A program made the position numbers and the translations under genes. The notes below the pieces were generated by a model. It ran no database searches, was not told the origin of the DNA, and saw nothing but the letters and a program-made list of their open reading frames with translations. From NCBI GenBank assembly GCA_010672965.1, contig JAAHFN010000004.1:1-64000 (forward strand): a stretch of 64,000 bases of DNA, read 5' to 3'. This document shows positions 15,244 to 23,500 of the stretch, piece after piece (the first letter of the stretch is position 1; every line of letters begins with the position of its first letter). This DNA is from Oscillatoria sp. SIO1A7 (GTDB taxonomy: Bacteria > Cyanobacteriota > Cyanobacteriia > Cyanobacteriales > Laspinemataceae).

Positions 15244-17286
15244 CTACTGGTTCGGCGTCGGCTTTGGGGTCGGCGCAGGGGTTTTTACTGCTTCCGACTC
15301 TTCCGACTCTTCCGACTCTTCCGACTCTTCCGACTCTTCCGACTCTTCCGACTCTTCCGACTCTTCCGAGAGTCGCTCTGGAGTTTCCGGTGCCGGAGTT
15401 TCCGGTGTTGGTTGTGGCGATGAGTCGTTCGATCGAGAAGGCCCTTCTTGAAGCCCCCAATAGGCCAGACCTGCGATTATTAAACCTAAGCTGGTAATTA
15501 TTGCCAATAAAATAGGCAATGGTATCGGCGAGGATTTCGGTTTGGGAGCTATCTTGGTCGGAGCCCCAGTATTAGATTCAGTAGGCATATCCGGCGATTT
15601 AGTATCTTCGTCCATGCCGGCCTCGCCATCGTCTAGGGGAGGGGGTACATCCTCCAGTTCCGCTAGCAGAGCCTCCGCAGAGACTGTAGCTTCCGGATTG
15701 GCCTTGACTCTACAGTCAACTAATGTTACCGTAACGTTGTCGTGGCCATTATGATAGTTACCGATATCAATTAGTAGGTTGACCGCTTTTTCTACAGATA
15801 ATTCACCTTTTAGAATCGGCATAATAGCGGCTTCCCAATTTTCCTCTACGCGATCGTTGTCGCTGAGACCGTCGGAACAGAGCAGGAATATCGAATCTTC
15901 GTCTATGATGAAGCGCTGAATCGTGGGGTGCAGATGGCTCGAAGGAGCCATTCCTAATGCTTGAACTAAAGAGCCCGATGCCGCCTGTTGCAGGGCATCT
16001 CGATAGAGGGCATAGCCGAGACGAACTTCCCGCGAAGCCAGATCGTCATCCAAGGTTACCTGCCGACAACCCGTGTTGGTAATCCAGTAGGCACGACTAT
16101 CACCGACATGGGTTAGATAAATTTCGTGGGCGTGGGCTAAGGATATGACTAGGGTGGTGCCCATGCGATCGCGCCCTTGGTTTTGCTCCGCGTCATTCTG
16201 CTGGCTAATCGCATCGTTGGCCGCAGCCGTTGCTCCCTCTAGATTAATCGATAGAGTTTCCGAATCGTCGTTGCCATCAAAGAGCTTGTATCGCTGCTGA
16301 ATGTAGTTTTTGACTGTTTCGATCGCTCGATTAGAAGCAATATTGCCCCCTTTGTGGCCGCCAATACCATCGCAGACAATCGCCAATGACTCTATACCCG
16401 GACCGCTACTGCTAGTGGTTTGGCTCGACGGATAGCAAGCATCTTCATTGCGAGTCCTACTCGGACCTTGGTCGGTAGCAGTACCTATATTATAGGTTCG
16501 GATTTGCTGCTCGCCACACAAGCGCCCTGCGCGATCTAGCAGAGCCACCAACTGATCGCTAGCGCGCACTTCACCCTCTGCAAGCTGCTGGCAAAGTTTT
16601 TTTAGGAATGGAACGATTAAGGGTTGGGCTTTGGGAATCAACTGAGACCAGACTTCCCCCAGTTGGGATAGCCTTGGGGGTTCCGATTCCATTTTTGGTT
16701 CTATTTTTAGTTCCAATACTCGCAAAATCGCTCCTTCTACCCGCAGCAATTCCAGGGCGAGCAAAGTGCTATGAGCCCCTTCATGGCGAAAGGGCAGCCA
16801 CAATTGGGCAATCTGCCAGAGCCAATTGAGCTGCCGCATTGCTGGGGCCTTTTCCCACTCATCGGTCAGAGCTGGCATCAATTGGCCGGCTTTCGGTGCT
16901 GGAGCTTCGGTCCAATCTGGGTAAATTGCCGCTTGTTCCAAAAGCCAGATTGTCGCCTCGGGCCCCAGTATCAACCGCCCATAGACTTGGGGAACGTGCA
17001 ATCGATAGGGAAATAATCTTAGATAGGAGATTATTTCCTCGGGAAGATCTTCCGTCATATCTGGCAAGAGTCCCGGTTTGGTATCTAGTAGAATCCGCTT
17101 CCCTTTTAGCAAGTAGCGATCGCCTAATATATCCCCCTGCTTCGATTTTTCTATTCCCGCACCCACTGCCCACAGGTAGCGTTTGGGCAACAGCGTGCGG
17201 CATTTGTGACAAAACTTGTTACTCTCGGGGTTCGGAGCTTGACAGGAGTAATTAGGGCAGTATATCGTAGCCGCAGGGTTTTGCAT
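15244..17286 (-). CDS. PP2C-type Ser/Thr phosphatase with zinc ribbon and membrane anchor
   Basis: A 680-residue multidomain protein. Residues 10-29 form a zinc ribbon (Cys10, 15, 26, 29). Residues 40-250 look like a degraded kinase-like or adaptor region, a common layout in cyanobacterial PP2C proteins. The PP2C domain is about 262-530, with RNEDA at 279-283, metal Asp306 in CDGIGGHKGG, VGDSRAY at 394-400, CSDGLSD at 470-476 and HDNVTV at 515-520. All key Asp are present, so it should be active. A single membrane helix lies at about 589-610. The tail has Ser-Glu-Glu repeats encoded by the 9-bp array at 15292-15370. Confidence 0.92.
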   Translation of the reverse strand: MQNPAATIYCPNYSCQAPNPESNKFCHKCRTLLPKRYLWAVGAGIEKSKQGDILGDRYLLKGKRILLDTKPGLLPDMTEDLPEEIISYLRLFPYRLHVPQVYGRLILGPEATIWLLEQAAIYPDWTEAPAPKAGQLMPALTDEWEKAPAMRQLNWLWQIAQLWLPFRHEGAHSTLLALELLRVEGAILRVLELKIEPKMESEPPRLSQLGEVWSQLIPKAQPLIVPFLKKLCQQLAEGEVRASDQLVALLDRAGRLCGEQQIRTYNIGTATDQGPSRTRNEDACYPSSQTTSSSGPGIESLAIVCDGIGGHKGGNIASNRAIETVKNYIQQRYKLFDGNDDSETLSINLEGATAAANDAISQQNDAEQNQGRDRMGTTLVISLAHAHEIYLTHVGDSRAYWITNTGCRQVTLDDDLASREVRLGYALYRDALQQAASGSLVQALGMAPSSHLHPTIQRFIIDEDSIFLLCSDGLSDNDRVEENWEAAIMPILKGELSVEKAVNLLIDIGNYHNGHDNVTVTLVDCRVKANPEATVSAEALLAELEDVPPPLDDGEAGMDEDTKSPDMPTESNTGAPTKIAPKPKSSPIPLPILLAIITSLGLIIAGLAYWGLQEGPSRSNDSSPQPTPETPAPETPERLSEESEESEESEESEESEESEESEESEAVKTPAPTPKPTPNQ
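15292..15370. repeat. 9-bp array coding for Ser-Glu-Glu repeats
   Basis: About eight near-perfect copies of CTTCCGACT, in frame in the PP2C gene, giving a (SEE)n tail. Near-identity of the copies suggests recent slippage; in-frame gain or loss would simply change tail length. Confidence 0.85.
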
Positions 17287-17519
17287 GGGGATTCCTCTTG
17301 CATCTCTAGCTGTCTTTTAGTCGTACCGCGCTGGCGTTCGCTTCCCGATCCAAGCTAGCGCCCGGAAACGGATAAAAAACACTATTTTATGGGGCATGGC
17401 GAATTGGGCATTAGGCCAGGGGGACCGTCATACAAGGTTAAATGGGACTGTGGGGACTGTGGGGAGCCCCGAAGGGGTGGCTACGCCGGAGGAGTATTTT
17501 ATTCACTCCTTCCCACACT

Positions 17520-17576
17520 CCCAATGCCCAATGCCCAATGCCCCATGCCCAATGCCCCATGCCCAATTCCCAAATT
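17520..17576. repeat. CCCAATG/CCCATG short repeats
   Basis: Seven-base CCCAATG units mixed with CCCCATG units, abutting the ndhM stop codon. The same words recur near 1990, 17985-18035 (inverted), 18165-18195 and 26985-27050. The remainder of 17287-17519 shows no gene. Confidence 0.75.
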
Positions 17577-17924
17577 CTATTTGGCCTCTTCTAGAACCAC
17601 TTGAGGAAGTCCCATGCTGTAGTTGGCGACGCGGCTGTTGAGGTTATAGCTGATGGTTCCTTCCTGGAGGAGCGATCGCACAAAATGCTCTAAATCCGAA
17701 CCTATGCGGCGCAGATTGTATTCGGTCAGATCCTCGCCACCAGAAGCGGCAACCAACTCATCAAATCTTTGATTGACTTGCTGGAGGGCAGCATCGTTCC
17801 AGTTTAGTTCATTATCTGGATCTACATCTAGGGTTAAGACATCCTCGCTAGGGACTATTTCATTATCTTTGACCTCGCCAGCAAAGATATGGATATGACG
17901 GGTTGTGGATTTTACGAGCAGCAT
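17577..17924 (-). CDS. ndhM: NAD(P)H-quinone oxidoreductase (NDH-1) subunit M
   Basis: A 115-residue NdhM, a cyanobacterial/plastid-specific subunit of the thylakoid NDH-1 complex used in respiration and cyclic electron flow. Recognised by VKSTTRHIHIFAGEV, DVDPDNELNWN, EDLTEYNLRRIGSDLEHFVRSLLQEG and YNLNSRVANYSMGLPQV, in order and at full length. Start is ATG 17924 (MLLVKSTTRH), matching known members; a longer in-frame extension upstream runs through repeat DNA and into leuD and is rejected. leuD lies upstream on the same strand, but a MITE and repeats separate them. Confidence 0.95.
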   Translation of the reverse strand: MLLVKSTTRHIHIFAGEVKDNEIVPSEDVLTLDVDPDNELNWNDAALQQVNQRFDELVAASGGEDLTEYNLRRIGSDLEHFVRSLLQEGTISYNLNSRVANYSMGLPQVVLEEAK

Positions 17925-18049
17925 AAAGAGGTTCAACTTGTCTTGAGGGTACTTGAATAAGTATAAATCGGGGATTGGGGATTGGGCATGGGGCATGGGG
18001 CATGTTCGCATTGGGCATGTTCGCATTGGGAGGAGTGAATAATTAATAC

Positions 18050-18135
18050 AGGACTTACACATAGGATCTAAATGTAGGGGTAGCACTGCGCAGCAACTCC
18101 TATATATAGACTTAAAACTGATGTGCGTAAGTCCT
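18050..18135. mobile_element. MITE family C, copy 3
   Basis: An 86-base element, ends AGGACTTACACA and TGCGTAAGTCCT, with inner TGTAGGGGTAG. It separates leuD from ndhM, together with GGGCATGGGG repeats. Confidence 0.7.
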
Positions 18136-18204
18136 ATAATAGTTAATAGCTCATCAGTCCCCTTGTCCCCCCATGCCCCATGCCCCATGCCCCATGCCCA
18201 AATT

Positions 18205-18750
18205 TTACTTGGCCGCAATCATTCCAGTTTGGCGAGCATAAGCAAAAATACCCCCAGCAGCAATGACCGGGCGGACTTCACCCAAGGGATTTAACTGATA
18301 GGTCTCGCCAAGAGTATGATTGGTAAGAATATTGTCGTCTAAGTCGAGAGAAACTTCTTGGCCGGTTTCAAAGCGATCGCACAACCTTTCGGGAGATTCA
18401 ATAGGATACAGTTCCCCAGTGGCAGAGCAATTGCGGAAAAAGATTCTGGCATAGGACAGAGCAACCACAGCCTCGACCCCTGACGCCCCCAAGGCGATCG
18501 GTGCGTGTTCCCGGGAGGAGCCACAGCCAAAATTTTCCCCAGCTATAATAATCGGGTAGGACGTTTTCATTTCCCCTGGCAGCACAAACTTTCCGTAGCG
18601 GTCTGGCAAACCCACTAAAGCATAACTGCCCAATTTTTCATACTCATCCGGCTTCGAGGGCACCAGGGTCAGATATTCAGCCGGAATGATTTGATCGGTA
18701 TCGATGTTGTCATCTAACACAAATATTTTTCCCGATATTACTTGGCTCAT
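18205..18750 (-). CDS. leuD: 3-isopropylmalate dehydratase small subunit
   Basis: A 181-residue LeuD, the swivelling domain of the 3-isopropylmalate/2-isopropylmalate isomerase of leucine synthesis; works with LeuC, not in this window. Markers: DDNIDTDQIIPAEYL near the N-terminus, the substrate loop AGENFGCGSSREHAPIAL, and ARIFFRNCSATGELYPIE. Length fits the shorter archaeal/cyanobacterial form. The start at 18750 is followed by a standard MSQVISGKIFVLDDN. Not linked to other leu genes. Confidence 0.95.
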   Translation of the reverse strand: MSQVISGKIFVLDDNIDTDQIIPAEYLTLVPSKPDEYEKLGSYALVGLPDRYGKFVLPGEMKTSYPIIIAGENFGCGSSREHAPIALGASGVEAVVALSYARIFFRNCSATGELYPIESPERLCDRFETGQEVSLDLDDNILTNHTLGETYQLNPLGEVRPVIAAGGIFAYARQTGMIAAK

Positions 18751-18839
18751 AAGTCAGTTGCCTGTTTTCCCTGAAATATTTTTTACTTCTGGTGCATTGA
18801 CCGTTTTGTTATCTTAACTTGGCATCGGGCATAGGAAGA

Positions 18840-19105
18840 GGCAGGGGAGACCGGAAGACCGGAAGACCGAGGGACCGAGGGACTGGGAGACTTGGGGACA
18901 AGAGGACTTGGGGACAAGAGGACTTGGGGACAAGAGGACTTGGGGACAAGAGGACTTGGAGATCTGGAGACAAGAGGCTTTCCCCGGGTCTCCCAGTCCC
19001 CCGGTCCCCGGGTCTCCCCGTCTCCCAGTCCCCCGGTCCCCGGGTCTCCCCGTCACCCGGTCCCCAAGTCCCCAAGTCCCCAAGTCTCCCCCGGTCTCCC
19101 ACGCC
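18840..19105. repeat. Tandem GGGGACAAGAGGACTT array facing a C-rich array
   Basis: The first part (about 18860-18970) has four near-perfect copies of a 16-base unit (GGGGACAAGAGGACTT). The second part (18975-19095) repeats CCCAGTCCCCCGGTCCCCGG and related words, on average complementary to the first. The whole can form a very long imperfect hairpin between leuD and the divergent gene at 19224. Frames across it are open but meaningless. Apart from this, 18751-19223 has no gene. Confidence 0.8.
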
Positions 19106-19223
19106 TGCCCCAAGAGCGATCGCAAAAAACCGATATTCTATACTCTTAAACGTAAGTATATATAGACGCCAGCCAGTGTTGACTCGTAATCAATTGCCAA
19201 ACCAAACGACAACGATCCATCCA

Positions 19224-20135
19224 ATGGATGATATTGCCAGACAAGCTCGCCAAGGTAGCGTGGCCGCGATCATTCAAATCCTGAATCAAAAACTGGCACC
19301 TGACGAGGTGAGAACCCGTGCGGTTTTCTCCGGTAATATATTGCAACTGCTGTGCGAGGCCGCAGAAGAAGAGAAACTGGAGCGAAATAAAATTATCGAT
19401 CGCGTTAGAGAGATTCTAGAGGCAATATCACCCCGGGGCATTAGGCGAGTCAACATCAACTGCCGCCTCGTTAGAGAACAGCAGTTGCTTTGGCTAGAAG
19501 AAATTAATCGAGATCCAGACAATCAACTGCTTTGGTCCGAGCAGATTGTCTTGGCCAAACCGAATATTATCAAGCGGCTGCTCGAAGATGCTAGAAATCG
19601 TCCCAAAGAACAAAGCAAGCAAGCTTTTGCCCCAGCAGAGATAGCCGCCGATCGCCAAGTGCGCCAGTCGAACCAATTATGGCACGGCTTTCTCTGGGGT
19701 GCTGCAGCAATGTTGGCGATCGTCGCCGCTTGGGGATTTTACCGGCAGAGCCTCGGGCCAATTGCCAGCGGAAAAGTCGTCGAACCTAAGCGATCGCTGC
19801 CAGCTTCCGCACCAGCAACAACACCGGCAGCAACTCCAGCAGCAACTCCGGCAACAAAAGCTCCTGAAGCCCCAGCACCAGACCAATCTACAGAAAACTT
19901 TGCTCGCGCCGTGCGACTGGCCCAACAAGCCGTGGAAGAGGGCAAACTGGCTAAAAATGCCGATGATTGGTTGGTTATCGCTGCCAATTGGGATCAGGCT
20001 TCCAAGCTCATGGCCTCGGTTTCGCAGGAGCATCCCGAATACGCTACGGCTCAGAATCGAGCAGCACTTTATCGCAGATACAGCCAGAATACTCAAGCAA
20101 AAGCGGAGAAATTGCGCAAAACTCAGAATAAATAA
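19224..20135 (+). CDS. Conserved membrane protein with Pro/Ala linker
   Basis: A 303-residue protein. The N-terminal cytoplasmic part (1-150), MDDIARQARQGSVAAIIQIL...RRVNINCRLVREQQLLWLEEI, looks like a conserved cyanobacterial domain without known function. A membrane helix follows (about 153-171, LWGAAAMLAIVAAWGFY), then a linker of APATTPAATPAATPA repeats, then a helical C-terminus (FARAVRLAQQAVEEGKLAKNADDWL) that resembles a TPR-like unit. Start ATG 19224; an in-frame extension upstream is repeat DNA. Its stop TAA coincides with the target duplication of the family A MITE at 20136. Confidence 0.8.
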   Translation: MDDIARQARQGSVAAIIQILNQKLAPDEVRTRAVFSGNILQLLCEAAEEEKLERNKIIDRVREILEAISPRGIRRVNINCRLVREQQLLWLEEINRDPDNQLLWSEQIVLAKPNIIKRLLEDARNRPKEQSKQAFAPAEIAADRQVRQSNQLWHGFLWGAAAMLAIVAAWGFYRQSLGPIASGKVVEPKRSLPASAPATTPAATPAATPATKAPEAPAPDQSTENFARAVRLAQQAVEEGKLAKNADDWLVIAANWDQASKLMASVSQEHPEYATAQNRAALYRRYSQNTQAKAEKLRKTQNK

Positions 20136-20264
20136 GGGGCTTGCGCAGAAATAAAGTACCAGTTATACAGTCGGATTCTGCGATCGCCGTTCGGGCTGAG
20201 CGGAGTCGAAGCCTGCCCTCCGGGCATAGCCCAAGAATCGGTACATTATTAACTTCCAAGTCCC
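20136..20264. mobile_element. MITE family A, copy 3 (TAA duplication on a stop codon)
   Basis: A 129-base copy, inverted relative to 11906: left end GGGGCTTGCGCAGAAATAAA, right end TTAACTTCCAAGTCCC. Target duplication TAA at 20133-20135 and 20265-20267; the left TAA is the stop codon of the upstream gene. The core CGTTCGGGCTGAGCGGAGTC is the same as at 34-57. It contributes the whole spacer between two convergent genes. Confidence 0.87.
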
Positions 20265-20279
20265 TAAGAACAGCCAACA

Positions 20280-21674
20280 TTACCCCAAATATAACCCTTT
20301 AATATAACTTTTCATCGCTGGCGATAGAATGTAAGCGGTTTCTTTTTTTTCAATAAAGCAACGTCGCCATAGAGATTGCAAGGCATTTAGTAAATCTGAA
20401 GCGGGCATACCTCCATTGCCGAGCAATTTTGCCCGCTTGACTGGCTGAGATTGTCCGGCCAAAAAGGAGATAACTTGTTTCTCTATTTCTGATAAACGCT
20501 CCCACTGCTGCTGCAAACTGTCTTTCACATCTTCTGGCAGCAATAGGTTATCTTCTGGGTTATCTTCCGGCAATAGATCGCTTAAGCAGATGCCCACTTC
20601 TTCAATCAAATTGGCGACGCTTTTTAACCAAAAGGGGTTTCCTTGGTATCGGTGCATTATCTCTTGCAAGTTATCGATTTGTGCCAAGCCACTATCTGCG
20701 AGTAATTCTCTGCCGGCTGCCCGGTCTAAACCAGCTAAATGCAAGGTGCGAATCTTGTTGTTTTTGCTTTGAGCTTGAGTAATTTCTCTGGGTTGCTCCC
20801 AACCTATTAAGAGAAGGCAACTTTGGTGGTATAATTTTAAGATTTGTTTGAAAAAAGAGCGATATCCTTCACAAGCAGGCTTAAACTTACCCGCTAATTC
20901 GCCGCTAGCAAAAATATTGTGAAGGTCATCCAATATTATTAAGCAACGGTGTTTTTGTAAAGAATTAGTTAGTGCTAAAGAGTTTTGGCTACTTGCAGAT
21001 CTGTCTGGCTTTTCTGGTGGCGATAAAATCTGAGTGATACGAGCCTGTAGTTCGGGAAAAGTAGGATATGCCTCTAGATTGCACCAAATAACATAGTCAA
21101 ACTCGTCTTTTATTTGTTCGACAAGTTGCACGGCTAAGCTGGTTTTGCCGATCCCGCTGATGCCAGCGATCGCTATCAGGCGAGAGCGTTCTTGGATAAT
21201 CCAGGTTTTGAGGGTTTCTAATTCGGAGGAGCGATCGTAGAAAGCACCCAATTCCGGCATCTCACTTAAATCTTGATGTAAATTCTGCTGCTCTTGAGGA
21301 TTAGACGTTTGCTCGTTTGCCCGGTTTGGATCTTGTAAATCGGAGGGGCTGTAGCGCGGTTCTCCACAAATATTGAAACTATCGCTAATATCGCGCACAA
21401 AGTTTAAAACATTAGAGTTTTGCAACCTTTCCATTGCCGAGCGAAAGTTCGTTTTACTGATTTCTTCGCCTAACTCTTCCGAAAGTAGCCGCCATAATTC
21501 CGACCCCGCATTCCTCGCGCCACTCTCCGAACAGTCGAAATCCTTAGCTATTTTCTTGTATGTTTGACGTTCTAGGGTCCCTAGCAGCACCGCCTTTTGT
21601 AGATCGTCCAGGTGCTGGCCAGTCTTGGTAAAGACTATCTCATCTGCTAGATTTAACATTTCCTTAAGACTCAT
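20280..21674 (-). CDS. NB-ARC (STAND) ATPase with vMAP-type N-terminal domain
   Basis: A 464-residue protein from ATG 21674 (a frame from 21734 would add 20 residues). Residues 1-85 (MSLKEMLNLADEIVFTKTG...YKKIAKDFDCSESGARN) match the HTH-like N-terminal domain of cyanobacterial vWA-MoxR-associated proteins. An NB-ARC ATPase follows, with Walker A in AGISGIGKTS, Walker B CLIILDDLHN and a winged helix near VISFLAGQSQPVKRAKLL. It ends there, without the WD40, TPR or pentapeptide sensor repeats many relatives carry. STAND proteins are signal switches, several in antiphage or cell-death roles. Divergent from the small genes at 21926 and 22689. Confidence 0.85.
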   Translation of the reverse strand: MSLKEMLNLADEIVFTKTGQHLDDLQKAVLLGTLERQTYKKIAKDFDCSESGARNAGSELWRLLSEELGEEISKTNFRSAMERLQNSNVLNFVRDISDSFNICGEPRYSPSDLQDPNRANEQTSNPQEQQNLHQDLSEMPELGAFYDRSSELETLKTWIIQERSRLIAIAGISGIGKTSLAVQLVEQIKDEFDYVIWCNLEAYPTFPELQARITQILSPPEKPDRSASSQNSLALTNSLQKHRCLIILDDLHNIFASGELAGKFKPACEGYRSFFKQILKLYHQSCLLLIGWEQPREITQAQSKNNKIRTLHLAGLDRAAGRELLADSGLAQIDNLQEIMHRYQGNPFWLKSVANLIEEVGICLSDLLPEDNPEDNLLLPEDVKDSLQQQWERLSEIEKQVISFLAGQSQPVKRAKLLGNGGMPASDLLNALQSLWRRCFIEKKETAYILSPAMKSYIKGLYLG

Positions 21675-21794
21675 GGGGCTAAGAAGACGCAACCTTTTTG
21701 TATATGGTATCGCATTTTTGACTTTTTGCCACATTTTAGTACAAAGTTAGACTTTTTATGGAAAAAGCAATTACAAGATTATACGTTTTTAGAC

Positions 21795-21823
21795 TTGACA
21801 AATTTTTCTTTATAAGCAATACT
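21795..21823 (+). promoter_or_regulatory. Possible sigma70-type promoter for the 21926 gene
   Basis: TTGACA at 21795-21800, a 17-base spacer, then AATACT at 21818-21823, in an AT-rich stretch. It would give a leader of about 95 bases before ATG 21926. Based on pattern only. Confidence 0.35.
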
Positions 21824-21925
21824 GAGGTAAGCATTAATCTGTCTTTCCACTCATTGGTAAGGGCGTGGAATAAATAACTCTTCAAGCAATGCCGAGCTAG
21901 TAATCCTCATCAAGGATAAAATGTA

Positions 21926-22543
21926 ATGAATTACGGTAATTCTCTACAATCTAAACTGCACCAAATGCTACCTCAAGACAGCAGCGCCGATCGAGATAGC
22001 AAGGTAAAAACGATTAAAACCCCCTCACTGAAAATTGTCAAAAACACGGTCGTCTTTGGTAATAGCGTCTATCAAATACGAAATATATGTACTGTCGAAC
22101 TGGCCGATCTCACAGAAACATATGCAATTAATCAAACTGTGCCGACGTGGTATTGGTCTCTTGTTGGGCTTGGATTTATTCTTCTTTTCTTCTATGGCAT
22201 TGGCATTGTTATTCTTATATTCGCAGGTTGGCTGTTTTGGCAGCATAGCAACTTGGACAAAAGTAGAACAGATGAGGAATATGGGCTAAGAATTGGAATG
22301 AGTTCAGGGGAAGCAGTAATATTAACGTCTAGCAAAAAAGAATTTGTTATTGATATTATTGTTACTTTATACGATATTATAAATAAGGATGACGCCCAGG
22401 CTTTAGAGGTTAATTTTGAAAGATTTAATATAGAGAAAATTGAAGATAAATCTATTAAAATAGAGAAATCTTATGGCTCATCTGTTGTCTCTGGAAAGGT
22501 TGGAGGCGATGTCGTCAATATGATAAGTAGGCAGGCAAAATAA
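21926..22543 (+). CDS. DUF6232-like membrane protein
   Basis: A 205-residue protein. Residues 35-70 (SLKIVKNTVVFGNSVYQIRNICTVEL) give the pattern of the DUF6232 family, followed by two closely spaced membrane helices (about 72-110, WYWSLVGLGFILLFFYGIGI...GWLFW). A cytoplasmic part then repeats the strand-rich pattern (GEAVILTSSKKEFVIDIIVTLYDII). The C-terminus SYGSSVVSGKVGGDVVNM has a Gly/Val motif also seen at the start of the next protein. The region is more AT-rich than its surroundings. Likely co-transcribed with 22689. Function unknown. Confidence 0.7.
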   Translation: MNYGNSLQSKLHQMLPQDSSADRDSKVKTIKTPSLKIVKNTVVFGNSVYQIRNICTVELADLTETYAINQTVPTWYWSLVGLGFILLFFYGIGIVILIFAGWLFWQHSNLDKSRTDEEYGLRIGMSSGEAVILTSSKKEFVIDIIVTLYDIINKDDAQALEVNFERFNIEKIEDKSIKIEKSYGSSVVSGKVGGDVVNMISRQAK

Positions 22544-22688
22544 ATTGTATATTATTACTGTCCACAGAGCATGGAGCTTTACCCTATACTGGACTTGGGA
22601 TTCGATAAGTAGGGAAATGCACAATTTATTTTGCACGGGTACTTATAGACTAAGGGCAATTTTTTTTACATGATAAGAGTAAGAGTAA

Positions 22689-23066
22689 ATGACAGAAGAT
22701 AAGTCAATTAAAGTAGGCAGCGTAGTAGGTGGTGTCATCAATGCAGGGGAGGTGGGTAGGGACATTATTGTGAGTAGCAGCAATAATGTCCCAGCAGAAG
22801 AAAAAACAAATCTTGCCGAGGCTGCCGCCGAGATTCAAGAGCTTTTAGATCAACTATCTCAAACCTACCCAACAACAACGGCTGCCGAGAAAGCAAGCGT
22901 TGCTGCAAAGGCTGTGGAAGAAATTGAGAAAAAGCCTGACACAAAGGGCAAAATCATCAAAGCTTTGAAGGCAGGCGGTAAGGCTGCCTTAATGGAGCTT
23001 ACAAATAATCCCGTTGTCAAAGTTTTGCTCCCAATGCTTGAGAGTCTTTTAGAAGATGCTAAGTAA
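22689..23066 (+). CDS. Small soluble protein with VGGVINAGEVG motif
   Basis: A 125-residue protein. It starts KSIKVGSVVGGVINAGEVGRDIIVSSS, a short beta-rich motif found next to many STAND or effector-associated proteins in cyanobacteria (from memory). The rest is helical: EEKTNLAEAAAEIQELLDQL, AEKASVAAKAVEEIEK, then a hydrophobic LKAGGKAALMELTNNPVVKVLLPML that could insert into a membrane. It follows the DUF6232 gene by 145 bases. It might be a partner or effector of the divergent NB-ARC protein; this is inference. Confidence 0.7.
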   Translation: MTEDKSIKVGSVVGGVINAGEVGRDIIVSSSNNVPAEEKTNLAEAAAEIQELLDQLSQTYPTTTAAEKASVAAKAVEEIEKKPDTKGKIIKALKAGGKAALMELTNNPVVKVLLPMLESLLEDAK

Positions 23067-23288
23067 GCAAGGCCGCGATCGCATTGCAACTCCCAAGCTC
23101 TGCGGCATTAGGAATACTCCAAATTATCTGACTGAGCATTTGGGTAAATAAGACAGAGTTATAGAGTCGGCGATCGCACCTTCTTTTGGTAAGTGCGATC
23201 GCCATCCGTCCAAGCATTTCTTTGGTATTTGGCGCGAATGCCAAGTGCGATCGCTAATGTTAATTTTTTGGTCTCGTCAGTTTAGCGG

Positions 23289-23500
23289 CTATGGTTCTTG
23301 AGAATTAATAACCAGAGGTTCGATCTGAACGAGTATTTGAGGAATTTCACGCTCGATTACGTCCCAAACAATATCCAGGTCAACTTGGTCGTACTCATCA
23401 ACAATTACCGAAGCGCATACCTGCCAAGCTTCGCCAAGGTATTTCTGGATGTTGCTCGCGAAATTGCATCGATAGGCGACTCTAATTGCTTGCTGCTATA
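23289..23500 (-). pseudogene. HepT-like (DUF86) toxin remnant with frameshift
   Basis: On the minus strand two frames together give the C-terminal half of HepT: REQHPEIPWRSLAGMR, then after a one-base shift VIVDEYDQVDLDIVWDVI and EIPQILVQIEPL before the stop at 23289. HepT proteins are HEPN RNases neutralised by a MNT nucleotidyltransferase. The Rx4-6H motif expected around GMRN-x-x-VH is destroyed at the shift, the N-terminal half is missing and no mntA is nearby. It is therefore dead. Confidence 0.72.

Noticed and set aside
15038-15497. Several overlapping frames of 110-145 codons near the PP2C tail
   Set aside because: All follow low-complexity repeat DNA or the antisense of the Ser-Glu-Glu repeats.
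18819-19223. N-terminal extension of the membrane protein at 19224, and frames on both strands
   Set aside because: Made of GGGGACAAGAGG-type repeats; the conserved-looking protein starts at MDDIARQARQ.
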